DNA of 47,040 bases, from contig JABDCA010000022.1 in the NCBI GenBank assembly GCA_013288345.1, positions 1-47,040 on the forward strand, read 5' to 3'. The notes beneath the pieces were generated by a model. It did not search any database, was not told the origin of the DNA, and was given only the letters and a program-made list of their open reading frames with translations. This document shows, piece by piece, positions 24,285 through 32,595 of the stretch. How positions within the stretch are numbered: the stretch's first letter is position 1; each line of letters begins with the position of its first letter. The translations under genes and the position numbers were made by a program. The stretch comes from Bacteroidota bacterium. Its GTDB lineage: Bacteria > Bacteroidota > Bacteroidia > JABEUT01.

Positions 24285-25901
24285 CTATGCCGTTACCCTT
24301 GTAGCAACTTTAGGTGCTGCTGCAAGAATTTCTTTACTTGCACGGCTTGCATATTGTTCAAAGTTCTTTACAAATGATTTAGCAAGGTCATTTGCCTTGG
24401 TATCGTATGCTTCTTTATCTTTCCAGGTATTCCTTGGGTTAAGTATTTCAGCAGGAACTTCAGGGCAAGTTAAAGGTATTTGCAAATCGAAAATTGGAAG
24501 GGTTTCAAACTTCACTTTCTCTAATGAACCATTCAATGCAGCTGTAATCATTGCACGGGTATACGATAGTTTCATACGGTTACCAACGCCATAAGGCCCA
24601 CCTGACCAACCTGTATTTACCAGCCAAACATTTACTTTATGTTTTTCAAGTTTTTTACCAAGTAAGTCGGCATATTGTATTGGGTGCAATGGTAAAAATG
24701 CCTTACCAAAACAAGCAGAGAAGGTTAATTGCGGCTCGGTAACACCTACTTCGGTACCAGCTACTTTAGCTGTGTAGCCCGATATAAAGTGATACATAGC
24801 CTGGTTAACTGTCAACTTAGAAATTGGAGGCAATACTCCGTAAGCATCGCAGGTTAAGAAGAAAATGTTTTGAGGTATACCGGCTACCGATGGCTCAACT
24901 GCGTTATCAATAAAATGAATAGGATATGCAGCACGGGTATTTTCGGTAACTGAAATGTTATCGTAGTCAACCTTTGCCGAGTTTGCATGGCACCTGGTGT
25001 TCTCGAGCAAAGAACCAAAACGTATTGCATCATATATCTGCGGTTCTTTTTCTTTCGAAAGGTTTACACATTTTGCATAGCAACCGCCTTCAAAGTTAAA
25101 TACCGAAGTATCTGACCAGCCATGCTCATCATCACCAATAAGGCCACGTTGAGGATCAGCAGAAAGAGTTGTTTTACCGGTACCCGAAAGGCCAAAGAAA
25201 ATAGCAGTATCCTTGTTCTTGCCTATGTTAGCTGAACAGTGCATAGAAAGCACACCTTGCAATGGCAAGGTATAGTTAAGCATGGTGAACATAGACTTCT
25301 TTATCTCGCCGGTATATGATGAGCCACCTATTACCACTTGCTTATCGGTAAAGTTAAGCATGGTAAAGTTATGCTGCCTTGTACCATCAACCTTTGCATC
25401 GGCTTTAAAGCCCGGAAGACAAATAATATGCCACTCAGGTTTAAATGATTTTAATTCTTCTTCAGTCGGGCGAAGGAACAGGTTAGTTGCGAACAAACTT
25501 GCCCATGGTGTTTCGGTTATTACGCGAACACTAACACGGTGAGCCTTATCGGCACATACATAAGCATCGTGTACGTAAACCGTTTTACCCTTGGCATAGT
25601 CCATCATCTTCTTGCGAAGCGCTACAAATTTCTCGGGTTCAAAAGGGAAGTTAACATCGCCCCACCAAACCGTATTTTCTGTAACAGCATCTTTTACTGT
25701 AAACTTATCTTTAGGCGAACGGCCGGTAAATTCTCCCGTATCAACCATTAAAGCACCGGTATCGTTAAATGTACCCTGACCGAGTTGAATAGTTTTTTCA
25801 ATAAGTTGAGCAGGGCTCAGGTTCCAGTAAATGGTATCAAGACCGTCGAAGCCAAGGTTAGCTATAGTTGCGGTTTCTGATTTTATCCCAATGTTCTTCA
25901 T
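24285..25901 (-). CDS. pckA: phosphoenolpyruvate carboxykinase (ATP)
   Basis: This 538-residue enzyme converts oxaloacetate and ATP to phosphoenolpyruvate, the first committed step of gluconeogenesis, or runs in reverse to fix CO2. Diagnostic segments: TGEFTGRSPKDKF, the P-loop GLSGTGKTTL (237-246), LIGDDEHGWSD (metal-binding Asp) and NTGWSGGPYGVGNRMKLSYTR. The length and motifs identify the ATP form. It is the third gene of the unit DUF423-M32 carboxypeptidase-pckA, 32 bases after the peptidase gene. No exact -7 element was found in that gap, so it is probably co-transcribed. Confidence 0.97.
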   Translation of the reverse strand: MKNIGIKSETATIANLGFDGLDTIYWNLSPAQLIEKTIQLGQGTFNDTGALMVDTGEFTGRSPKDKFTVKDAVTENTVWWGDVNFPFEPEKFVALRKKMMDYAKGKTVYVHDAYVCADKAHRVSVRVITETPWASLFATNLFLRPTEEELKSFKPEWHIICLPGFKADAKVDGTRQHNFTMLNFTDKQVVIGGSSYTGEIKKSMFTMLNYTLPLQGVLSMHCSANIGKNKDTAIFFGLSGTGKTTLSADPQRGLIGDDEHGWSDTSVFNFEGGCYAKCVNLSKEKEPQIYDAIRFGSLLENTRCHANSAKVDYDNISVTENTRAAYPIHFIDNAVEPSVAGIPQNIFFLTCDAYGVLPPISKLTVNQAMYHFISGYTAKVAGTEVGVTEPQLTFSACFGKAFLPLHPIQYADLLGKKLEKHKVNVWLVNTGWSGGPYGVGNRMKLSYTRAMITAALNGSLEKVKFETLPIFDLQIPLTCPEVPAEILNPRNTWKDKEAYDTKANDLAKSFVKNFEQYASRASKEILAAAPKVATRVTA

Positions 25902-25933
25902 TCTATTGTGTTTTACGTTATTATTTGGGTTAA

Positions 25934-27430
25934 CTATTTTTTAAGGTTATATATTGCCGAATACTTATCTGTAGCGTAATCCATAAAATACTTAAAGTTA
26001 AGCTTCTCTCCCGTAACATGCTTACATAATTCCTCTGCCGAATAAAATTTACCATGCTTGTGTATCTTCTCACGCAACCATTTTAATAATGGAAGCATAT
26101 TGCCTTTTTCAATATGTTGTTGCAGGCCTTTAATATCTTTATTTGCCTGATGGTAAAACTGTGCTGCATAAAAACTACCTAACGAATAGGTAGGGAAGTA
26201 ACCAATGCTACCGTGCGACCAGTGCACATCCTGCAATACGCCTTCAGCATCTGATTTTATTTTAATGCCCAGATATTTTTTGTATTGCTCATTCCAGTAT
26301 TCTGCCAGCTCTGCCACTTTAATAGAACCATCCATCAATGATTTCTCTATCTCATAACGAACAAGGATATGAAAATGGTATGTCACTTCATCGGCTTCAA
26401 TACGCACCGGTGATGGCTTAACAAGGTTTATGCCTTTATAAAACTGGTCGAGTGATACTTTTTTAAGATGTTCAGGGAAGTAATTTTGCAAATGTTTGTA
26501 GTTCGCTTTCCAGTAAGATAAGCCCCTGCCCACATTATTTTCCCACATTCTCGATTGCGATTCGTGAATACCCAATGATATTGCTTCGCCGCATGGCAAG
26601 CCATACTGATCGGTAGGTAAGCCTTGCTCATATAAGCCATGGCCGCCCTCGTGTATACACGACCATATCATCGATTTAAGGTTATCTTCTAGTATCTTGG
26701 TAGTAACACGTACATCTTTCGGGCTGAAGCTTGTGGTAAAAGGGTGCATTGAAATATCCTGGCGGCCCGCTTCAAAATCGAAGTGCATTTGTTTTAACAG
26801 GTCAATGCCAAAATTCCATTGCTTATCTTTATCGTAATGCTTATGGGCAAATGAATCGTCGTTTTGTTTTGCAGCAGCTATCTTCTTCACAAAAACAACC
26901 AATTGCTCCCTTACATCTTTAAATAATACATCTAAAGCCGCAACAGTAGCACCCGGTTCATATTGGTCCAGCAAGGCATCGTAAGGATGTTTTTTATATC
27001 CAAGCATATCGGCTTCTCTGCGCTTAAGATCGACCATTTTGGTAAGGTGCGGGGCGTATAGCTTAAAATTGTTTTCCTTTTTTGCCTTTTGCCATGCCTG
27101 AAAACATTCCGATGTGGTTTTACTTAACAGTTCTACAAATTCGGTAGTATATTTTTTGCTGAGCTTATAATCTTTAAGGCTCTCTTCAATGTTCTTTTTC
27201 TGCTTGGCATTGAGCTCCTTCTTTTTATCAAGCTTTTTCAAAAGCTCTCCCAGTCCTTTATCAATCGACATGCCATGAGCAATGCCAGATAGTGTAGAAG
27301 TCTGTTGTGCCCTGAAGTCGGCACCTTTTTCGGGCATATATGTTTCCTGGTCCCAGCCCAAAACGGCAAGCGAATACTCTAGATCCGCCATACGGGCTAA
27401 GTGGGTTTTATATGCTTCGTATTTTTTCAT
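25934..27430 (-). CDS. M32 family metallocarboxypeptidase
   Basis: This 498-residue zinc carboxypeptidase of the Taq type removes C-terminal residues from peptides in the cytoplasm. The zinc-binding HEGGH is at 260-264 in SCIHEGGHGLYEQG, and the downstream glutamate motif reads HESQSRMWENNVGRG. The characteristic LGWDQETYMP opening and the VRIEADEVTYHFHI segment are present. Length is typical (about 500). It lies 23 bases downstream of DUF423 and 32 bases upstream of pckA. Confidence 0.95.
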   Translation of the reverse strand: MKKYEAYKTHLARMADLEYSLAVLGWDQETYMPEKGADFRAQQTSTLSGIAHGMSIDKGLGELLKKLDKKKELNAKQKKNIEESLKDYKLSKKYTTEFVELLSKTTSECFQAWQKAKKENNFKLYAPHLTKMVDLKRREADMLGYKKHPYDALLDQYEPGATVAALDVLFKDVREQLVVFVKKIAAAKQNDDSFAHKHYDKDKQWNFGIDLLKQMHFDFEAGRQDISMHPFTTSFSPKDVRVTTKILEDNLKSMIWSCIHEGGHGLYEQGLPTDQYGLPCGEAISLGIHESQSRMWENNVGRGLSYWKANYKHLQNYFPEHLKKVSLDQFYKGINLVKPSPVRIEADEVTYHFHILVRYEIEKSLMDGSIKVAELAEYWNEQYKKYLGIKIKSDAEGVLQDVHWSHGSIGYFPTYSLGSFYAAQFYHQANKDIKGLQQHIEKGNMLPLLKWLREKIHKHGKFYSAEELCKHVTGEKLNFKYFMDYATDKYSAIYNLKK

Positions 27431-27453
27431 CCTTCAATTTACTGTACTGTTTT

Positions 27454-27837
27454 CTATTTAATAGCTGAAACCGCAAGGCATGCCCACCCTGCAATAAAGC
27501 ATAAGCCACCCAGGGGAGTTAAGGGGCCTGCCCATTTAAGGTCAATGCCAACTACTTTCCCTATTGTCATAATATATAAGGAACCCGAAAAAAGTATAAT
27601 TCCGGCCATAAATAACATACCAATTGTTCTATTATATATAGGAAACTTGTCTTTTACCGCAAAAACACCCAAAATTGCCAGTGTCTGAAAGAATTGATAA
27701 AAAACCGCAGTTTCGTACACATGCATAGCCTCGGGATCAAGCTTTACCTTCTCTCTTAAATAGTGGGCTCCAAAAGCCCCAAAAATTATTGCCAAACATC
27801 CTGAAATGCCTGCAAATACCACTGCACTTTTCCGCAT
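27454..27837 (-). CDS. DUF423 membrane protein
   Basis: This 127-residue protein has four membrane helices and the DUF423 signature: FGAFGAHYLREKV, MHVYETAVFYQFFQTLAIL, FMAGIILFSGSLYIMTI and GPLTPLGGLCFIAGW. Function is unknown. It heads the minus-strand unit with the M32 peptidase and pckA and has a consensus -7 element 20 bases upstream. Confidence 0.9.
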   Translation of the reverse strand: MRKSAVVFAGISGCLAIIFGAFGAHYLREKVKLDPEAMHVYETAVFYQFFQTLAILGVFAVKDKFPIYNRTIGMLFMAGIILFSGSLYIMTIGKVVGIDLKWAGPLTPLGGLCFIAGWACLAVSAIK

Positions 27838-27857
27838 GGTTTTTTTGGTTAAGGGCG

Positions 27858-27865
27858 CAAATGTA
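27858..27865 (-). promoter_or_regulatory. -7 element TACATTTG for DUF423-M32-pckA
   Basis: Exact minus-strand TAnnTTTG match, 20 bases upstream of the ATG at 27837. Confidence 0.55.
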
Positions 27866-27933
27866 TAACAAAATACAATTTGCCAGAAGAATACTGAATA
27901 CAGGTTTTCAACATGTTTATTTACCGAGAATAT

Positions 27934-27965
27934 TTTGGTTTTTTATTAACTTTTACTTATCTTTG
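27934..27965 (+). promoter_or_regulatory. full Bacteroidota promoter: -33 TTTG, 20-base spacer, -7 TATCTTTG
   Basis: TTTG at 27934-27937 and TATCTTTG at 27958-27965 are separated by 20 bases, the spacing expected for the Bacteroidota primary sigma factor. This is one of the most complete promoters in the window, and the leader to the ATG at 28006 would be about 35 bases. Confidence 0.75.
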
Positions 27966-28005
27966 TTTTGAATAAGTATTCCCCTTGGAATAAAAAGACC
28001 TAATT

Positions 28006-29826
28006 ATGAGAAAGTTTACCTTAGTATCCCCCTTACTAGCGTGCTTTATTTTTGCTTTATATACAACGCCCACAAAGGCGCAGATAGTATTCAGCAATGG
28101 CGCACTGGTGCATGTTACCACCGGAGCCATTATGCAGGTAAATGGTGGTTTTCAGGATGATAACATTATTGCCGGCCCCGGCACATGGACCAACGATGGC
28201 GACATGACCGTTACCAGCAATGGAGCCGCTCCGGGCAATATACACATTACCAATACCGCCATACTACAGGGTAACGGAAAATACCATCTTGACCAGGATT
28301 GGATAAACGACGCTGTTTTTACTGCCGATAACAGTACAGTTGATATGTATGGTAACCTTAAAGAACTTATTACAAGTACAGTTGATACTATAACTACCTT
28401 CGATACGCTAATGCTTAGGGGTACTGGCACGGCCATGAACCGCCGCAAACAGCAAACCCTCGATGCCAACGTTTCTAGTGCTTTAATACTAAACGACAGG
28501 GTATTGTTCACTGCCGGACATACAATGTACATTACAACACCAACCTTAAGTGCTGTTACCAATACTGCTGTTTATAAACAAGAAGGCTTTGTATCGAGCA
28601 TTGGAACAGGTAGCCTTTCGAGGGTAACAAACAATAACAGTGCATATTTCTTCCCTGTAGGAGGCGATTCAGTAGTACTGCGTTACCGCAAAGCCATACT
28701 TACACCTGCTTCTGCTAACCCAAATACCTATACCGTTCGACTTGCTAATAATGATGCAAGTAACGATGGAGACAGCATTGGATTACTGGATACTTCACTG
28801 TGTACTGTAAACCCTAATTTCTACCATAAAATTAACCACCCTGCCGGTGTTGATAATGCCGATATAGATATTTATTATGATGCAAGTGCCGATGGTATTT
28901 GGACAAAAATGGCCCAATGGAATACACCAACTTTAAACTTGTGGACCAATATGGGTATTGTTACCTATACCAACGCAGCACCTTATAGCGATGTATTAAA
29001 AGCTAACTGGGCCGACTTTAGCAATGACCCATTTATACTTGGCAATCATAAACCTACTGCACCTTCACTTACGGGTAATCCATATTGCGATAATGGTTCA
29101 GGATCGTTTACTGCTATTGGTGATAGCGGCACATACGTTTGGACCGTACCTGCCGGAGATAGTATTGTATCGGGTAATGGTACAAGCAACATTGTTGTAG
29201 CGGGTAACGTACCCGGCTCAATTACTGTATCAACAAAATTAGTGGGTTGTGGTTCCTCAACTGCATCTATTCCAATAGTATTAATACCGGGCCCTGCAGC
29301 AGGGTTCGATACCTTATCAACCGGATTTTATAACAACACCTACGCCTTTACCGATACAAGTAAACCTGCAGTTGTTGCATGGTACTGGACTTTTGGAGAT
29401 GGTGATTCGGCCAACATTGCTGACCCCGGACATATATACCCAGGTGGAACTTATATAGTTACTGAAACTGTTACCAATGCTGCCGGTTGCAAATCGACAA
29501 AAACAGAAACACTTAATGTTCCTTATGGTATTTTTATACCTAACGTATTTACACCTAATGGTGATGGAGTAAACGATGCATTTGTTATTTCAGCAAGCGG
29601 TATAAAAACATTCAACATCGAAATATTTAACCGTTGGGGCGAAAGGGTATTTCAATCTACCTCTAATCAAATATCGTGGGATGGCAGAACACCTGCAGGT
29701 ATAATGGCATCTGATGGCGCTTATTTCTATATCCTAAAAGCAACATCAGTTACAGGTAAAGACTGGAGCCAGAATGGATACCTGCAATTAATCAGCGGTA
29801 GTGGCGGTTCCGGTGCCAATAACTAA
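28006..29826 (+). CDS. secreted PKD-domain protein with T9SS type B sorting domain
   Basis: The 606-residue product has a signal peptide (residues 1-25, ending TKA before QIVFSNG). A long beta-rich N-terminal region of repeated aligned strands (residues 26-330) is followed by a PKD-type domain (AWYWTFGDGDSANIADPGHI, about residues 458-477) and the T9SS type B domain (FIPNVFTPNGDGVNDAF, NIEIFNRWGERVF, WDGRTPAG, SDGAYFYILKA). A short Gly/Ser tail (SGSGGSGANN) follows the domain, which is unusual because the sorting domain is normally terminal. It is followed after 18 bases by the BNR-repeat gene and shares its strong promoter. An adhesin or binding role is inferred. Confidence 0.88.
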   Translation: MRKFTLVSPLLACFIFALYTTPTKAQIVFSNGALVHVTTGAIMQVNGGFQDDNIIAGPGTWTNDGDMTVTSNGAAPGNIHITNTAILQGNGKYHLDQDWINDAVFTADNSTVDMYGNLKELITSTVDTITTFDTLMLRGTGTAMNRRKQQTLDANVSSALILNDRVLFTAGHTMYITTPTLSAVTNTAVYKQEGFVSSIGTGSLSRVTNNNSAYFFPVGGDSVVLRYRKAILTPASANPNTYTVRLANNDASNDGDSIGLLDTSLCTVNPNFYHKINHPAGVDNADIDIYYDASADGIWTKMAQWNTPTLNLWTNMGIVTYTNAAPYSDVLKANWADFSNDPFILGNHKPTAPSLTGNPYCDNGSGSFTAIGDSGTYVWTVPAGDSIVSGNGTSNIVVAGNVPGSITVSTKLVGCGSSTASIPIVLIPGPAAGFDTLSTGFYNNTYAFTDTSKPAVVAWYWTFGDGDSANIADPGHIYPGGTYIVTETVTNAAGCKSTKTETLNVPYGIFIPNVFTPNGDGVNDAFVISASGIKTFNIEIFNRWGERVFQSTSNQISWDGRTPAGIMASDGAYFYILKATSVTGKDWSQNGYLQLISGSGGSGANN

Positions 29827-29844
29827 TAAGAAGCGATAATAACG

Positions 29845-31422
29845 TTGAAATTCTCAATATTATTTTTCAGGCAAACAATTATTTTATGTTTGCTTGTGTC
29901 TACTTCATTTGCCCAACAAAACATTTGCATTGACAGCACCAACGCACCCGAAGAATTATCGCTTGCATTAAACCCCGCTGCTTTAAACAAAATAGCTGCA
30001 GGCTCAAACATCACCAACTTTTATAATTCAGCAGATACCGGAAGGACCTGGAACCATGGAACCATTAAATCTCCCTACGGAGTTTATGGCGACCCTACCC
30101 TTACCTGCGACACAGCAGGAAATTTTTACTTCATTCACCTTTCCAGCCCAACCGATGGTTCGTGGCTCGACCGGATGGTTTGCCAAAAATCTACCGATGG
30201 AGGCATTAGTTGGAGTGATGGTAGTTATGCCGGTTTAAATCATACCAAAAATGAAGATAAGCCTGGAGTGGTTGTCGATTTTTCTCATAGCCAATACCGC
30301 AATCACATTTATTTATCGTGGACACAGTTCGATAAATACGAATCGCATATACCAACCGATAGCAGCCACATATTATTTTCCCGTTCAGAAGATGCAGGTA
30401 TTTCCTGGTCTGACCCTATTAGGCTCGATAACAAAGGAGGTGATTGCCTTGATGGTGATTTTACAGATGAGGGCGCAATACCTTGCGTAGGGCCCGAAGG
30501 AGAGCTATATGATACCTGGGGCGGGCCAAACGGACTTGTATTTAAAAAGAGTCTCGATGGTGGGAAAACATGGTCAGCAAATGAAAAAAAGATAGCATCT
30601 ATAATTGGAGGATGGGATTATGACGTTACAGGCATAGACCGCTGTAATGGATTACCTATGATGTGTTGCGACCTTAGCAATGGGCCATACCGTGGAACTA
30701 TTTATGTTAGCTGGAGCGATCAACGAAATGGAAGCAGCAATACCGATATATGGCTTATACGATCTGCCGATAAAGGGGAAACCTGGACCAAGCCCATGAA
30801 AATAAATGATGACAATAGCCGCCGGCAACAGTTTATGACCTGGCTAAGTATTGACCCCGTTACCGGTTACCTGTACAGTCTTTTTTATGACCGTCGCGAG
30901 CATAGTGGAGATACCACCGATGTTTACCTTGCTGTGTCGAAAGATGGCGGAAATAATTTTCATAATTTCAGAATAAACGATCGTTCGTTTGTACCTACTG
31001 CCAATGATTTTTTTGGAGATTATGTAGATGTTGCAGCATATAATAATATTGTGCGCCCAATGTGGATGCAGCTAAACAAGCACAGGTTGAAAATGTACAC
31101 TGCTATCATTAATCCGGGCGATTTGGATTGGATGCTATATACACCACCTGGCCCGCGAACTGAGAACAGCAATTGCGAAACTGCCCGTGAAAATGAAAGC
31201 GTGTGGTTTACATTTGAACTTGAACGCCCGGAAAGAATAAACCTCTCGGTTGTAGATGCACAGGGCAAAATGGTTTATTCTATTTACAACAATAAGCTTA
31301 TTAAATTCGGGAAGCATGAATACTTACTCGATGCAAAAAGCGCCCATATTAGCCCCGGCGCATATGCATATAAGTTAGAGACCAGTGCAGGAGAAATGTA
31401 TCAAACACTATTGGTATATTAA
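29845..31422 (+). CDS. BNR-repeat, sialidase-like secreted protein with T9SS-type C-terminal domain
   Basis: The 525-residue product begins at TTG (29845) with a signal peptide (KFSILFFRQTIILCLLVSTSFA, residues 2-23); no nearby in-frame ATG would give one. At least six Asp-box (BNR) repeats form a beta-propeller: SADTGRTW, STDGGISW, SEDAGISW, SLDGGKTW, SADKGETW and SKDGGNNF. The last 75 residues resemble a T9SS type A domain (INLSVVDAQGKMVYSI, ISPGAYAYKLETSAGEMYQTLLVY). True sialidases also need an Arg triad and Tyr/Glu pair that I cannot place, so glycosidase activity is not assured. It follows the PKD protein by 18 bases and is probably co-transcribed. Confidence 0.82.
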   Translation: MKFSILFFRQTIILCLLVSTSFAQQNICIDSTNAPEELSLALNPAALNKIAAGSNITNFYNSADTGRTWNHGTIKSPYGVYGDPTLTCDTAGNFYFIHLSSPTDGSWLDRMVCQKSTDGGISWSDGSYAGLNHTKNEDKPGVVVDFSHSQYRNHIYLSWTQFDKYESHIPTDSSHILFSRSEDAGISWSDPIRLDNKGGDCLDGDFTDEGAIPCVGPEGELYDTWGGPNGLVFKKSLDGGKTWSANEKKIASIIGGWDYDVTGIDRCNGLPMMCCDLSNGPYRGTIYVSWSDQRNGSSNTDIWLIRSADKGETWTKPMKINDDNSRRQQFMTWLSIDPVTGYLYSLFYDRREHSGDTTDVYLAVSKDGGNNFHNFRINDRSFVPTANDFFGDYVDVAAYNNIVRPMWMQLNKHRLKMYTAIINPGDLDWMLYTPPGPRTENSNCETARENESVWFTFELERPERINLSVVDAQGKMVYSIYNNKLIKFGKHEYLLDAKSAHISPGAYAYKLETSAGEMYQTLLVY

Positions 31423-31712
31423 AAGTAAATCTCTGTGATGATTCCTAAAATGAAATCACATTAGTATTAAAACGCCCCGTTCCTATCCTGACAGAAAACA
31501 AGCATGTAAAATTGCATAATTTCTCTTGTTGTCTTCTTAGTTACTACTTGCTGATTTTCTGTGTATTACATCACATTAATCTCCCTGTATAAAGCTGATT
31601 TATTATAATTTCTTTTGTGTATAACTATGTTAATTACCCCAAATTCGGCTGAGTCATTTCCTGAAATATCGTCTATACCTTTAACACAGACAAACCATTA
31701 AAACCTGTGTAC
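31423..31712. other. AT-rich intergenic region, mostly unexplained
   Basis: The 290-base gap between two plus-strand genes holds a weak 6-base-pair dyad (TGTGAT 31434-31439, ATCACA 31455-31460) that may end the BNR transcript. It also contains a near-consensus -7 element TACCTTTA at 31676-31683, 29 bases upstream of the ATG at 31713. No RNA gene or longer repeat was recognised in the rest. Confidence 0.4.
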
Positions 31713-31955
31713 ATGAAAACAAATTCAAGTAGAGCAGTTGAAGCAGCAGCACATTACATTGATTCTCTTTACCAGCAAGGAAAGAGCATTTTGCTGCAAA
31801 CTTTTGATGGGCAAACGTGTTTCGGCACCATTTGCCAGCAAGAGGTAATAAGGTATAATCCGTTAGTAGTTAACTTAACTATAATGGATAATGGCACGCA
31901 GGAACAGCAAACCTTTGATCTATGCGATGTGGTGAGCATACAGCCAGGCGCATAG
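31713..31955 (+). CDS. small hypothetical protein, possible beta-barrel fold
   Basis: I do not recognise this 80-residue protein. A helical N-terminal part (SSRAVEAAAHYIDSLYQQG) leads into alternating strands: KSILLQTFDGQTCFG, NPLVVNLTIM, QQTFDLCDVVSIQ. The pattern of G-x-x-hydrophobic strands with a DG turn suggests a small Sm- or SH3-like barrel, which is inference. It is rich in Gln and has two Cys. The ATG at 31713 is used rather than the GTG at 31707. It stands between a secreted-protein unit and a convergent membrane protein gene. Confidence 0.6.
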   Translation: MKTNSSRAVEAAAHYIDSLYQQGKSILLQTFDGQTCFGTICQQEVIRYNPLVVNLTIMDNGTQEQQTFDLCDVVSIQPGA

Positions 31956-31974
31956 CTATTAAAAGATTGCCATA

Positions 31975-32478
31975 TTAGCGAAGTGCCTTAACGGCATTTA
32001 TAATATTGTAAAACTTATAATCGTCCCAGCCCGAAAAGTGTGACGCCGGTGAAATTGACTCTGACCACACCCTCTTACTGCCATATTTAATAAGTAGTCG
32101 GTAAGCTTCTCCCGTACGTAATGTTTTCCTATCAATTCGCAGGATTAGTTTGTCATCTATATGATACTCTCCTTTTATAACTACCTTATCAAATCGCCTT
32201 ATTCTTACAATTATCTTTCGGGTATTTTCATCAACTGATACTGAATCTAATACCCAAATTTGACTTATAAATCCAAGCAAGCAAAAAGCAACCACCCCAG
32301 CAATGACAACTATTATGGCAGCCTCATCATTCGATTTTTGAGTTGCAGTCAATCTTCCACTAAATATCTCTTCAACTATTCTGGCTACTAATCCAATAAA
32401 TAACATAGTAACAAAAACCTTTATGGCAAGCCCGGCACGTTTTTTAAAAGGAGGTATATCGGTTGTAATGGTTATCAT
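31975..32478 (-). CDS. hypothetical membrane protein
   Basis: This 167-residue protein has two membrane helices (about 15-35 and 53-75) and a cytoplasmic or periplasmic C-terminal half of strands (VLDSVSVDENTRKIIVRIRR, YHIDDKLILRIDRKTL), similar in layout to PH-like membrane domains. I do not recognise a named family. It ends in ISPASHFSGWDDYKFYNIIN. It is divergent from sppA and has its own -7 element at 32509. Confidence 0.65.
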   Translation of the reverse strand: MITITTDIPPFKKRAGLAIKVFVTMLFIGLVARIVEEIFSGRLTATQKSNDEAAIIVVIAGVVAFCLLGFISQIWVLDSVSVDENTRKIIVRIRRFDKVVIKGEYHIDDKLILRIDRKTLRTGEAYRLLIKYGSKRVWSESISPASHFSGWDDYKFYNIINAVKALR

Positions 32479-32508
32479 TTAGATATAGTGAGTGGTCTGA
32501 ATTCCAAA

Positions 32509-32516
32509 CAAAAATA
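32509..32516 (-). promoter_or_regulatory. -7 element TATTTTTG for the hypothetical membrane protein
   Basis: Exact minus-strand TAnnTTTG match, 30 bases upstream of the ATG at 32478. Confidence 0.5.
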
Positions 32517-32565
32517 AAGAAATTATGTATGCTCTTGTTTGTGTAGATAGAAGGCTTCTTTTTGT

Positions 32566-32573
32566 TAATATTG
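32566..32573 (+). promoter_or_regulatory. near-consensus -7 element TAATATTG for sppA
   Basis: One base from TAnnTTTG and 22 bases upstream of the sppA ATG at 32596. Nothing better was found in the divergent gap. Confidence 0.3.
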
Positions 32574-32595
32574 CAGGAATTATAGCCAGTAAACC

